A stretch of 64,000 nt of DNA, from positions 179,643-243,642 of the IMG/VR virus record IMGVR_UViG_3300037502_003770; one strand, 5' to 3'. A model generated the notes under the pieces. The model saw only the letters and a list, made by a program, of their open reading frames with translations, did not search any database and was not told the DNA's origin. This document shows positions 49,934 through 59,600 of this stretch, piece by piece. How positions within the stretch are numbered: position 1 is the first letter of the stretch; every line of letters starts with the position of its first letter. A program made the position numbers and the translations under genes. Source of the DNA: a virus.

Positions 49934-51271
49934 TTAATCATATGAATGACAAGTAGATTTATTTTTATCACATATATCTAATTTGGAACTTAATTTAGTA
50001 TATTTTGGTTTTTGTTCACTATTAGTTTTATTTTTTGCAATAACTCTCATTTTATTTCTATCTTGCGAAACTTGTACCCATTTATGATATGAACCATCTT
50101 TAATAATAAAACCATTTATTTCAATAGGTTCACTTTGCCCCATAGAATTAGATTTATATTTTAGAGGTATATTACTTTTTTGTAATTTTTGAATATACCA
50201 ATCTAAATAACCATCTTTATTTCTTTTAGAAACCCATCTATGAGTTGGATTATTTTTACTATATACTGTATCGCCTTCATTATTGGGTTCATAATTTGGG
50301 AATCCATTTTCGATTTTATCTTTTGTTATAAACGTTGTATCTGAATTTTTACTAATACTAGGTGCTACAGATGATTGATTAAAACCACCATAACTCTGTG
50401 CATTAGCCTGATTATTCATACCTAATAAAGAAGATGCTGCTAATGCAGTACCAGCTAAAGCTGATTTCCATCCTTCATTAAGTTCTTCTTTTTTAAAGTA
50501 AATTTCTATTAATTTTTCAAGTTTATCTAACTGAGAAGAATCACTATTTTCAAAAAGATGATTAATTTTTTTAGAAATACTTTCTTTCTTTTTAGATTTA
50601 ATTACTTCTTCTTTTAAGATAGATTTTACCTCTCTTTCAATAAATTCGTTTAGTGATATTTTTTTCATAATTTGTTTTTCGTATATTAATTGTTCTAATT
50701 TTTCATAATTTATATTTAAAGCATCTAATGCAATTTGTACTTCTTTTAAACATTCTTTTCTACCACCACCAAAAAGTATTACATTATTAACAGACATATC
50801 ATTAATAAAATCCATCAACTCAGGTATATGAATATAACCACGTTCACTACTTAAAAAATCAATTATTTCTTCACTTGTTAAATCATTTTCTTTTTTAAAT
50901 TGATTCCATTTTGATTTATTTAAATCACGTGCATCATTAATAGTATTTTTGTACATAAATCTAACTAAAGCAATAATATCGCTATGGTCAATATTACTAT
51001 CCATACAGTCACGAAAAAAAGCATACCCTTTATCATAAAATTTAATACTTTCAAGACACTCTTCATCAGCACCTTTTTCATATAACCAATGAATATATTC
51101 TGATTCAGTTTCAAAACCCATAGAATCACCATTATAAAATAATACTATTTTATTAGTGGAATAATTTTTATTTAAAAAATTAATAAAATTTCTAATCATT
51201 TCTCTCCCAATATATTGTTCATATGCTGGTTGTATATCAATGGAGAAAATAACTCTATTATTGTAATTCAT
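49934..51271 (-). CDS. Two-part protein: Rossmann-like domain, then tagged module with signal-like segment
   Basis: The product has 445 residues. Residues 1-197 form an alpha/beta domain of unknown function (VIFSIDIQPAYEQYIGREMI; VNNVILFGGGRKECLKEVQI). Residue 202 is a Met starting KKISLNEFIEREVKSILKEE, the amphipathic tag with LKE. Then LNEGWKSALAGTALAASSLL followed by NNQANAQ is a hydrophobic, signal-peptide-like stretch with an AxA-type end at about 265-292. The C-terminal ~150 residues are polar (THRWVSKRNKDGYLDWYIQK). The arrangement looks like two genes joined in frame, as at 8515-9546. Confidence 0.68.
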   Translation of the reverse strand: MNYNNRVIFSIDIQPAYEQYIGREMIRNFINFLNKNYSTNKIVLFYNGDSMGFETESEYIHWLYEKGADEECLESIKFYDKGYAFFRDCMDSNIDHSDIIALVRFMYKNTINDARDLNKSKWNQFKKENDLTSEEIIDFLSSERGYIHIPELMDFINDMSVNNVILFGGGRKECLKEVQIALDALNINYEKLEQLIYEKQIMKKISLNEFIEREVKSILKEEVIKSKKKESISKKINHLFENSDSSQLDKLEKLIEIYFKKEELNEGWKSALAGTALAASSLLGMNNQANAQSYGGFNQSSVAPSISKNSDTTFITKDKIENGFPNYEPNNEGDTVYSKNNPTHRWVSKRNKDGYLDWYIQKLQKSNIPLKYKSNSMGQSEPIEINGFIIKDGSYHKWVQVSQDRNKMRVIAKNKTNSEQKPKYTKLSSKLDICDKNKSTCHSYD

Positions 51272-51285
51272 TTTATATTTTATAT

Positions 51286-51292
51286 TAAATAG
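51286..51292 (-). promoter_or_regulatory. CTATTTA element upstream of the 51271 start
   Basis: The element lies 14 nt before the minus-strand ATG. Confidence 0.4.
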
Positions 51293-51293
51293 A

Positions 51294-51320
51294 AAAAGTC
51301 GTAATTTTATTTACGACTTT
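51294..51320 (-). terminator. Terminator overlapping the end of 51307-51558
   Basis: The stem AAAAGTCGTAA/TTACGACTTT overlaps the last codons of the frame that stops at 51307. Confidence 0.75.
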
Positions 51321-51558
51321 CATCAATCTTTTTCTGCATTTTATCTATTTTTTCAATTTCTAAATCCATATAATATTGTTTATATGGAACACCCATTGTT
51401 TTAATATCTTGATAACTATATCCACATTCACTTACTAAAAAATGTATTTGTTTGTGAAGAAGTTCTTTATATTCATACGTATTATATGGGGAATAAACGA
51501 CCTCCAAAGTTAATGGGACTAAAAAAGCTTTCTCCTGTGGATGGACTAACAAACTCAT
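51307..51558 (-). CDS. gp26-overlapping frame; possible frameshift extension or gp51-type chaperone
   Basis: Translated from the ATG at 51558 the product has 83 residues, but the first 25 codons overlap the gp26-like gene. The part beyond that gene's stop (YNTYEYKELLHKQIHFLVSE onward) looks like a real helical domain and lacks a nearby start. At the overlap the gp26 frame reads TTA TTC CCC ATA TAA. A +1 slip on CCC-A would continue directly as YNTYEYKE. Tail-assembly chaperone pairs in many phages are made by such frameshifts, so this may be a C-terminal extension rather than a separate gene. Confidence 0.6.
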   Translation of the reverse strand: MSLLVHPQEKAFLVPLTLEVVYSPYNTYEYKELLHKQIHFLVSECGYSYQDIKTMGVPYKQYYMDLEIEKIDKMQKKIDESRK

Positions 51559-52252
51559 AGTTGTAGTCTACCCCAGGTGTTACCTCGTTAATATATTGTT
51601 GTAATTCAAGACTATCAGAAGGTTTCATAGTTCTAACAAAATTTAATATATATAATTTATCCCTATTACCATTAATTTCCATTATAGAATTAGTATAAAA
51701 TTCAGTAATAAAATTTTTAACACCACCTCTTAAAGCAGCATTACTTTCAGATTTTTTTCTAACTTGATTAAACTCATTTCCTGAAAGTAATCTAAATTTA
51801 ATAGTATCTTTTTTTGAAGGTAAAATAAAAGTAAATTCGTTTTTTTCATCAGGGACTACAGTTAATTCTTTAAATTTTAAATTAAATAAATCAACTTTTG
51901 TATTAAAAGCTTTTCTTTCAGGGTCAAAAATATCAATAACATTAACATCAAAAATGTTTCCATATCCACTACAACGTAAATGTATTAATAACCAATCTTT
52001 ATCACCATTAATTAATTCATCAACGTTAATATCTTTATCAATTATTTTTTTCTTTAATAAAACATCAAATGCTTTATCTGAACGAACCAAAGATTCTGTT
52101 GTTAATATATCTTCATCTTCAGTAACTAAATCAGATATATGTACTTCACTTTTTTTATGTGAATATAGTAAACCTTTGCTTGGTATTTGAACTAAATCAC
52201 TATTAATTTTAAATTCATTATTGGTATTACCTAAAAATGTATTATTTTCCAT
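51482..52252 (-). CDS. gp26: Baseplate hub/tail assembly protein (T4 gp26-like)
   Basis: The product has 256 residues (T4 gp26: 208). It fits the T4-type baseplate family by LVQIPSKGLLYSHKKSEVHI (20-39), LINGDKDWLLIHLRCSGYGN (about 80-99) with the conserved Asp region, the ELTVVPDEKNEFTFILPSKK segment and SGNEFNQVRK. T4 gp26 acts in hub assembly. It heads the minus-strand tail operon, divergent from the fibre genes. Its 3' end overlaps another frame by 77 nt. Confidence 0.78.
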   Translation of the reverse strand: MENNTFLGNTNNEFKINSDLVQIPSKGLLYSHKKSEVHISDLVTEDEDILTTESLVRSDKAFDVLLKKKIIDKDINVDELINGDKDWLLIHLRCSGYGNIFDVNVIDIFDPERKAFNTKVDLFNLKFKELTVVPDEKNEFTFILPSKKDTIKFRLLSGNEFNQVRKKSESNAALRGGVKNFITEFYTNSIMEINGNRDKLYILNFVRTMKPSDSLELQQYINEVTPGVDYNYEFVSPSTGESFFSPINFGGRLFPI

Positions 52253-52274
52253 ATGTAAAAAGATTATTTTATTT

Positions 52275-52281
52275 TAAATAG
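52275..52281 (-). promoter_or_regulatory. CTATTTA element upstream of the gp26-like gene
   Basis: The element lies 22 nt before the ATG at 52252 and is divergent with 52302-52308. Confidence 0.5.
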
Positions 52282-52301
52282 TTCAAAATAAAAGAATAAA
52301 T

Positions 52302-52308
52302 CTATTTA
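52302..52308 (+). promoter_or_regulatory. CTATTTA element upstream of 52326
   Basis: TCTATTTATATAAAAATATA has its core 17 nt before the ATG at 52326. Confidence 0.5.
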
Positions 52309-52325
52309 TATAAAAATATATTTAG

Positions 52326-54659
52326 ATGTCAAGGATTACATATATAAAATTAAATGAAGATGTTAGACAGTTTCCTAATACAGAAGCGGTTTTTTCAGGA
52401 AGTTCATCTTTTATTCAAGGAATTAAAGTTAAAAATATTGAAATTGACCCAACATTAAATCCTACTTATGGAGATGGTTTATATTTTGATGGTGTTAAAT
52501 TTATATCTTCTCCAATGACTTCGTATCAAGATGAAATTGTAAATGGTATGAATGTTACAGTTGACGATGATAATGCTTTAATTTTAAATATATCAGCTGG
52601 AGCATTTAAATTAAAAGGTATAAATTACCCTTTTACTGGTCAATCAGTTACTTTAAATACTGGTGATACAATAAATCCGAGATTTGATATTATATATGTA
52701 AATTCAGCTTCAACAATAAATATTTTACAAGGGACACCTTCTCCTTCACCTGCTTTACCAACTTTAAGTAATGATTTTTTGGAAGTATCAATCATATTTA
52801 TTACACCAGGTTATTTTTCAGGTTCAACTGGTACTACTATTGTAAATAATAATCAAAACGCTGTAATTGGTGTCCCTGAAGATGGTACTTATTCTGATGG
52901 TTTGTTTACTGATTTTACACCAGCTACACCGATAGGAATTCCAATAGATAGATTTAATGAAGTTTTGTTAGCTTTAGCACCTTCGCCAGCGCCAAATTTA
53001 TATGAATTAAATACTGTAACATCACATCCAAGTGCTAGATTATCTTTTGGTACAAGTAAACCAATATCAGGATATAGTAATGTTACAGGTGTAACATCTT
53101 TATCACCAGTAGATGTAAATGGTGATTTTATTAATTCTGGTTATAGAAAAGGTGTATTTAGAAATTCACCTTCAAATATAATTTTTAATTTAAATGATAT
53201 TGTAACACAAACAAGTGGATATAGTGGTAAATCTTTTAATGAAGGTAATTTAGGTATATTAAATTTATATTTAAATGGTTTAATTATTAATACTTTAAAT
53301 TTAACACTAAATACAGGTGCGACAAGTAATTCACAAAATAATACAACTATAAGTGCTTCAAGTGTAACTAATATTAAATCTAATACTGGTGCTGATTTTA
53401 AATTATTTAAATATAGAACAGGTACAGTTACTTTAAATCGTGATTCTTGGCAAAATGGTTATAATTATTGTAAAGTAGAACATGTAATAGATAATATAGT
53501 AAGGTCAACAAATTTTGTAGATTTTATTCATGACCACACATCTATATCAGATAATAATTTAGTTGTAAGTAATACTTCTTTAACAAGAAATTCTTTACTT
53601 GGAGAAAGATATTTATCTGGTATAAAATATAATACTGGTGCAACATTTACTTATGATTGTACGATTGGTAATTATTATAAAAATGTTTATCCTGCAAGTA
53701 GTGTAACCGATGCTTTTAGATTTAATTTAACTAATGTATCTACTTTAAATTCTTCGATAGTATTAAGTGGAACAGGTTTAACTTCTTCAATTACAGGTAA
53801 TAGTACAAATATTATTTCAGCACAAACAATTACTACTGATAGTAATAGTCATTTAGCTAATGTAAGATTAATTGGAAATTATAGAACTTTACCAACAGCT
53901 ACTTTACTTGGAAGTGGTACTAGTTTAAGTATGAGTATTAGTACTAATCACCCATTAAAAAATAATTTGTCTAATAGTAATCCACTTTCATTAAATAATT
54001 TTCTTATATTTAACCCTTCGTTAGTAAATACTAATAGTACAGAATATTTTTCTGATGAAAGTTATAGATTAATTAATAGAGATTATACAGATAATGGAAT
54101 AAATTATTCTACAATAACAGGAAGTTCATTTTTTGATAGTACTTTATCTATTATAACAGGTACTAACCAAACGAATAATTTATTATGTTATAATAATAGA
54201 TTATATTATCCAAAAAATTCTGATATTCCAAATAACGGTGATTTTAATAATAGTAATTTAGTTAATAGTGAATTTTCTTTAAATCCAGATTATTCTTCAC
54301 AAACAGCTGATTCTGTATATTATAGAATATTTAAAAAAACAACACCTGCTTCAGTAAGTAATTTTACTTTTCAAATAAGTGGTGTTAATAGTACAGCTTC
54401 TAATAATGGAAGTATTTCTAATAATATAATAGCTCTTGAGTGCGTTATAATTAAAACTACAGGTGTAAGAACTCAGGTATTAAATTTAAGTACTACAAAT
54501 ACAGGTGGTTATAGTATAGTAGGTACTTTTTCATTTAATAATATAAACACTTTTTCATTAGGTAGTGATAATATAAATGAAAATGATATTTTAGTATTTA
54601 GATTAGGAGCAACACAAAATTGGACTGGGTATGTTTCTATGATTAATTTTAATTTATAA
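52326..54659 (+). CDS. Tail fibre or baseplate-associated structural protein
   Basis: The product has 777 residues. Residues ~60-180 (YFDGVKFISSPMTSYQDEIV, LILNISAGAFKLKGINYPFT, NTGDTINPRFDIIYVN) resemble the short beta domains that attach fibres or appendages to baseplates in other phages. The rest is Ser/Thr/Asn-rich beta structure with repeated NTGATxxxx phrases (NTGATSNSQ, NTGATFTYD). There is no enzyme motif. It is the first of three consecutive large fibre-type genes on the plus strand, so it is probably part of the adsorption apparatus. Confidence 0.72.
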   Translation: MSRITYIKLNEDVRQFPNTEAVFSGSSSFIQGIKVKNIEIDPTLNPTYGDGLYFDGVKFISSPMTSYQDEIVNGMNVTVDDDNALILNISAGAFKLKGINYPFTGQSVTLNTGDTINPRFDIIYVNSASTINILQGTPSPSPALPTLSNDFLEVSIIFITPGYFSGSTGTTIVNNNQNAVIGVPEDGTYSDGLFTDFTPATPIGIPIDRFNEVLLALAPSPAPNLYELNTVTSHPSARLSFGTSKPISGYSNVTGVTSLSPVDVNGDFINSGYRKGVFRNSPSNIIFNLNDIVTQTSGYSGKSFNEGNLGILNLYLNGLIINTLNLTLNTGATSNSQNNTTISASSVTNIKSNTGADFKLFKYRTGTVTLNRDSWQNGYNYCKVEHVIDNIVRSTNFVDFIHDHTSISDNNLVVSNTSLTRNSLLGERYLSGIKYNTGATFTYDCTIGNYYKNVYPASSVTDAFRFNLTNVSTLNSSIVLSGTGLTSSITGNSTNIISAQTITTDSNSHLANVRLIGNYRTLPTATLLGSGTSLSMSISTNHPLKNNLSNSNPLSLNNFLIFNPSLVNTNSTEYFSDESYRLINRDYTDNGINYSTITGSSFFDSTLSIITGTNQTNNLLCYNNRLYYPKNSDIPNNGDFNNSNLVNSEFSLNPDYSSQTADSVYYRIFKKTTPASVSNFTFQISGVNSTASNNGSISNNIIALECVIIKTTGVRTQVLNLSTTNTGGYSIVGTFSFNNINTFSLGSDNINENDILVFRLGATQNWTGYVSMINFNL

Positions 54660-54665
54660 TTAGTA

Positions 54666-54672
54666 CTATTTA
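54666..54672 (+). promoter_or_regulatory. CTATTTA element upstream of 54691
   Basis: TACTATTTATATTTAAAATA has its core 18 nt before the ATG at 54691. Confidence 0.55.
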
Positions 54673-54690
54673 TATTTAAAATATATAATA

Positions 54691-56634
54691 ATGGCATTAT
54701 CAGGTAATACTAAAGCGGAAATAGGTTTTAAAAAGGCTGTTGGTGTAGCTAATACACAATATTCTAATACTGTTGCTAGAGCGTTTAATGAAGAATCTAT
54801 AAAAACAGCACCTTCTTTGAGTAGTTTTACTATTTTTGGTGAAGAAATTAATCAAAACATATTAAATGGTTATTCAGGTGATACTAATAGTAATGTAGGT
54901 ATAGGTCTTTATTATACTGATAATGTAGTTGAGAAATTAAGACTTCCTTTAGATATAGATACTTCTACAAATATAGGTTTAGGTCAATCACAAGCATATT
55001 ACGCAAAATTACCTTCTTCTTATAGTGGAATTACTTCTTTTAGTGGAGGTACATTACTAAAAGATACATTAGGTAAATTACAAATTGTTCCACCTTTATT
55101 TGGGAATGGTTATGATTATTTATTATTAGATACACAAGCAAATGTTATACCAAAACTATCATCTATTGATTGGTATTTAGACCCTTATAATGGTGTTTTA
55201 TTTATACAATCACCACCACAAAATTTTGATTCAAATAATTTAAGACCAGGTTTTATAGAATGTTTTATTTATGCTGGTAAAATGTTAAATGAAGTAAGTC
55301 CGACAGGTTCTACAGGTGGAAACGCTTTTATTAGTAATGAATCATATAATCCTACAACATGGTCAGGAGATACTATATCAGGTGCTACAAGACAAGCTTT
55401 ATATAATATTATAAGAACTACTTTAACAGGTTCTAGTGGGGGTGGAAACGCTTTTATTAGTAATGAATCATATAATCCTACAACATGGTCAGGAGATACT
55501 ATATCAGGTGCTACAAGACAAGCTTTATATAATAAAATTAATTTAGATAATAATAATTTTATTAATTTTACAGCGAGTACAAATAGTAGGTTTAATGAAA
55601 TTAATACATATACTAGTAATACTCAAACTTTATTAAATAATATTCAAACAAATAATATTACTGGAAGTACAAATACAAACAGTAATATAAGTATTTTATC
55701 AGGTAAAACAAATAATAATTTAATATTTAGAACATTTACTGGTTTTTCAGGTATAAATTTAAATATTGGTCCATTAAATGAAACGATTCAAATATCACCT
55801 GATTATGGTACTGGAAGTACTCAAATAGCTAGAGGAAATCATACTCACAGACCTATAGATTTAGACTACCCAGTATTTAGTCAACCAGTTGTAAGTGGTA
55901 CATCTATAGATTTTAATAATGAAGTTACAACTATTCAATTAGCTTCTAATCAAGAAATTACTATAACAGGTTTTACAAATTTTAAACCAGGTAAATCAAC
56001 TTTAATTTATGTATCTGGTCAACCTATAACTGAAACAAGTTTGAATTACTATTCAATGATAGGTGATAGTATTTATTATGGTTACTACGTTGGTGATGTT
56101 AACATAGCTGGTAATCACCCAACATTTACACTAACATTCACAAATAATACTGTAAATAATACAATAATAGGACAAGGAAATGTTTTAAAAGTTTTAAATA
56201 GTAATAATTTAGGTAATAGTGTAATTAATTTAACTGTAACAACACTTATGACTTCAAATCAAGTTTCTACTATAACTGTTACAGCTAATACATCAGGTTT
56301 AGCTACAGCTAATGTTATACCTTTAATAAATACTAGCGGATTTACTAATTTTAATACTTTAAATATTATTAATAATAGATTAATTTATACAAACCAATCA
56401 ATTTATAGAATAATTTCTGTTACAGATTTAGAATACAGATTTAGAGTTAATAATAGTATATCTACATTACCATTGATTAATAATATAATATACAACACAA
56501 ATAATATATTATTTAATATACCATCGTTAAATTTAATTGTTGATGGTGAATATATTAATGGTAGTAATTCACTTATACAAATTACATGTATTAATAATAA
56601 TACTTTTTTAATATCATATAGAAATAATATATAA
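54691..56634 (+). CDS. Tail fibre-type protein with a perfect internal duplication
   Basis: The product has 647 residues. An N-terminal domain of ~205 residues (IKTAPSLSSFTIFGEEINQN, SSIDWYLDPYNGVLFIQSPP) is followed by two identical copies of GGNAFISNESYNPTTWSGDT and the continuing ISGATRQALYN. Then come a helical/coiled region with many Asn and a collar-like segment TQIARGNHTHRPIDLDYPVF. The NHTH phrase recalls the metal-binding HxH motifs of trimeric fibre shafts. The C-terminus is beta-rich. The role is probably receptor binding or a fibre shaft. Confidence 0.75.
   Translation: MALSGNTKAEIGFKKAVGVANTQYSNTVARAFNEESIKTAPSLSSFTIFGEEINQNILNGYSGDTNSNVGIGLYYTDNVVEKLRLPLDIDTSTNIGLGQSQAYYAKLPSSYSGITSFSGGTLLKDTLGKLQIVPPLFGNGYDYLLLDTQANVIPKLSSIDWYLDPYNGVLFIQSPPQNFDSNNLRPGFIECFIYAGKMLNEVSPTGSTGGNAFISNESYNPTTWSGDTISGATRQALYNIIRTTLTGSSGGGNAFISNESYNPTTWSGDTISGATRQALYNKINLDNNNFINFTASTNSRFNEINTYTSNTQTLLNNIQTNNITGSTNTNSNISILSGKTNNNLIFRTFTGFSGINLNIGPLNETIQISPDYGTGSTQIARGNHTHRPIDLDYPVFSQPVVSGTSIDFNNEVTTIQLASNQEITITGFTNFKPGKSTLIYVSGQPITETSLNYYSMIGDSIYYGYYVGDVNIAGNHPTFTLTFTNNTVNNTIIGQGNVLKVLNSNNLGNSVINLTVTTLMTSNQVSTITVTANTSGLATANVIPLINTSGFTNFNTLNIINNRLIYTNQSIYRIISVTDLEYRFRVNNSISTLPLINNIIYNTNNILFNIPSLNLIVDGEYINGSNSLIQITCINNNTFLISYRNNI
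55315..55408 (+). repeat. Fibre-gene direct repeat, copy A
   Basis: This 94-bp stretch is identical to 55441-55534 (126-bp period). It encodes GGNAFISNESYNPTTWSGDT and the following ISGATRQALYN. Confidence 0.93.
55441..55534 (+). repeat. Fibre-gene direct repeat, copy B
   Basis: Identical in DNA to copy A, including silent positions, so the duplication is recent or kept uniform by recombination. Confidence 0.93.
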
Positions 56635-56636
56635 TT

Positions 56637-59600
56637 ATGAATGAAATTATTAAAAATAATGATAACATATATATGTATCCATTAAACGGTAACAATAGTT
56701 ATTTTTTATTAAATAAAACTGAAAAAACTATAAAACCTATAACAAATACTAGTAATTTTAATAACGAATTTAATCTATTAAATTTTTGGTTTCAATTTGA
56801 TGTAAATAATTTTAATACTGAACAAACTATTATATCTTTATCGGGTGAAATTAATAGTGCTTCTGGTTTAAGGATTTATAAAGATACTGATAATATTATT
56901 AAAGTAAGAGTATCAACAGATTTGGGTGGTGGTCAAACATATATTAAAGTGAATAATTTAATTACCGCAACATTTAATAAATTATATTGTATAATATTAC
57001 ATAGGGATACTGTTGGTTATAAAATTGTAATAATGTATGATAATATTATTTATAATACTTCAGTTTTTAGACAAACTATTATAAATAATAATAATATAAG
57101 ATTTGATAATACTAATAGTAACATAAATAATACAAGTAATTTTTTATCATTTAATATCTTTACTAGATATATATTTGGTTCAAATATAGGTGGTATTACT
57201 AATATTTTTAATGAAAATAGCCCAAATATCTCTAATAATATACCAGGGGTAAGTAATTTTATTGTTAATCACTCAATAAATTTATTATCCCAAACTACTA
57301 ATATGGTAGGTTTTATAAGTAATATTAATTTCATTAAATTATATTACAATAATAATATTACAATAGATAATAAAACATTATTTAATGAAATATATAATAT
57401 ACTCTATAATAATAATATACCTAAAAAACTTAATAATATTAATAAATATAATTTAGGTAAATTAGAGTTTGATTTTGATAAAAATATTAAAATTAATGAA
57501 AATTTATTTATACATAAACAAAACATTGATGTAATAAATGTTAATCGTGAACAAGGTACTTTAGATTATAACACATATATAAATAGAAATAAATATTTTG
57601 GTACAATAAATAACACTTCGATTGATAAAAGACCTATGTATTTTTATGATACTAATCCAGATGCAAATTTAAGTAATTATATATATCCTGAAATGGGTAA
57701 TATAGTAATAAATAATTTATTAACTGGTTCAACATCAACTATTAGTAATTTTAATATAAAAGATAAAGATAATAATACTTTATTACATAATAATATAAAT
57801 AATATTACAATTAATAATTCAAATATTACAGACTCGACTATTAGTGGTTCCGTTTATAATTTTATAATTAGAAATATACCAGCAAATAACTCATTATGGA
57901 AATTAGATTATACATTTATACCGTTAGATAATAATAGAGTTTCACCAAATTTTTGGTTTAACAATGCAAGATTATCTGATTTTGTATTTGAACATACTAA
58001 TCAATTAGGTAAGTTAAATATACAATATTTATCATTAAGTAATAATAATTTCGCTTCTACATCTAAAACTACAATAAAAACACTTTTTCATGAAAAAAAT
58101 AATATTACATTTGATAATTTATATATTAATAATAGTATAATAAGATTTGATGAAAATATTAATTCAAGTTACAGTATTAATACAGCTAATATTAATTTAA
58201 ATAATAATTTAAGAAATTCAACAGGTACATATTCTTTTAATAATAACCATTTAACACCTATAGGTAATAGTGCTTTTACTGTAAATTTTAGTGGTAATTG
58301 TACTAATTTTTATTGGGAAAATAATAATTTAACTAAAATAGAAGGTCAAGGTGTTGTTGATTTAAATTTTGTTTTTACACCAGTAACACAAAAACAATTA
58401 GGTTTATTTAATGTTAATAACTCAAATATAAGAAGTTTAACATTAACATCTACAAGAAGTGATTCAACATTAATTAATAATTCAACAACTAACGGATTTA
58501 ATATATCTAATAACTTATATAATACAGGTTTTACTGAATTTTTTAATACATTATCTTTAAATAATTTCAATAATTTAGACCAGTTAAATATTAGTAATTC
58601 AGGTTTATATGGTTCTTTTGATTGGAATAATTACAGTATTAGGCAAAGATTTGGTAATTTTAATAATGCTAATAGTACATTAAATTTTGGTTTAAATACA
58701 TTCCATAGATTTATATCTTTACCATCAGCTAGAACACTAAATTTTACTACAACAAATGATTATAGTTTAAATAATTTTAAATTAGAAACTTCTCAAATAG
58801 ATTCAAGAAATTATACTGGTACTACATTATCTTTTTCAAGTAATAGTTGTACTTTTTTAAATGTTGATGATAATGATATTAAAGAAAGAATCACATTTTC
58901 AAGTAATGTAAATAATTTAAGTATAAATAATCCTGATTCAAATGTATTATCTTTTACTGGTTCACCTAAATATACATATCAATTAGAATTTAATCAACCA
59001 AATTTATTAAATTTAACTACATTAGATTTATCACCAAAATTTCCTACAAATCCAATTTATAATACATGTTATTTTAATGGTAATTTAATATTTAATAATT
59101 CATTATATTCAACAAGTTATAATATTAATACTTCAAATGTTGGTTATAATCAATACTTCTTATCAGGAAATACGTTTTTACAAAATACTGTTGGTTTAAT
59201 TATACCTCAAAATATTACAGGTAATAGTATTAATTTTATTGGTTCAACTGGAATACATTTGAATAATTTAACAGGAAATACCACTTTAATATTAAATTCT
59301 TCTAATTCAAATTTAACTGGTATTACATTTCAAACAGCTGGTACTTGTACTATTACTTCGTTTAATATATCTAATACACCTATATTAAATTTAAATATAC
59401 CTAGTAATAATAGAATATCTTCAGGTGTATTTAACGCAGTAAATTTACCATATATTAATTCAAATACTGGTTATACATTTCCTTTGGGTGATATTATACA
59501 ATCACTTACAATAAATATAGGTTCAACAATTCAAACATCTACATTTGTATTAAATAATTCTTCACAATTACAAAATGTTTTTAGCGGTAATACTTATTAT

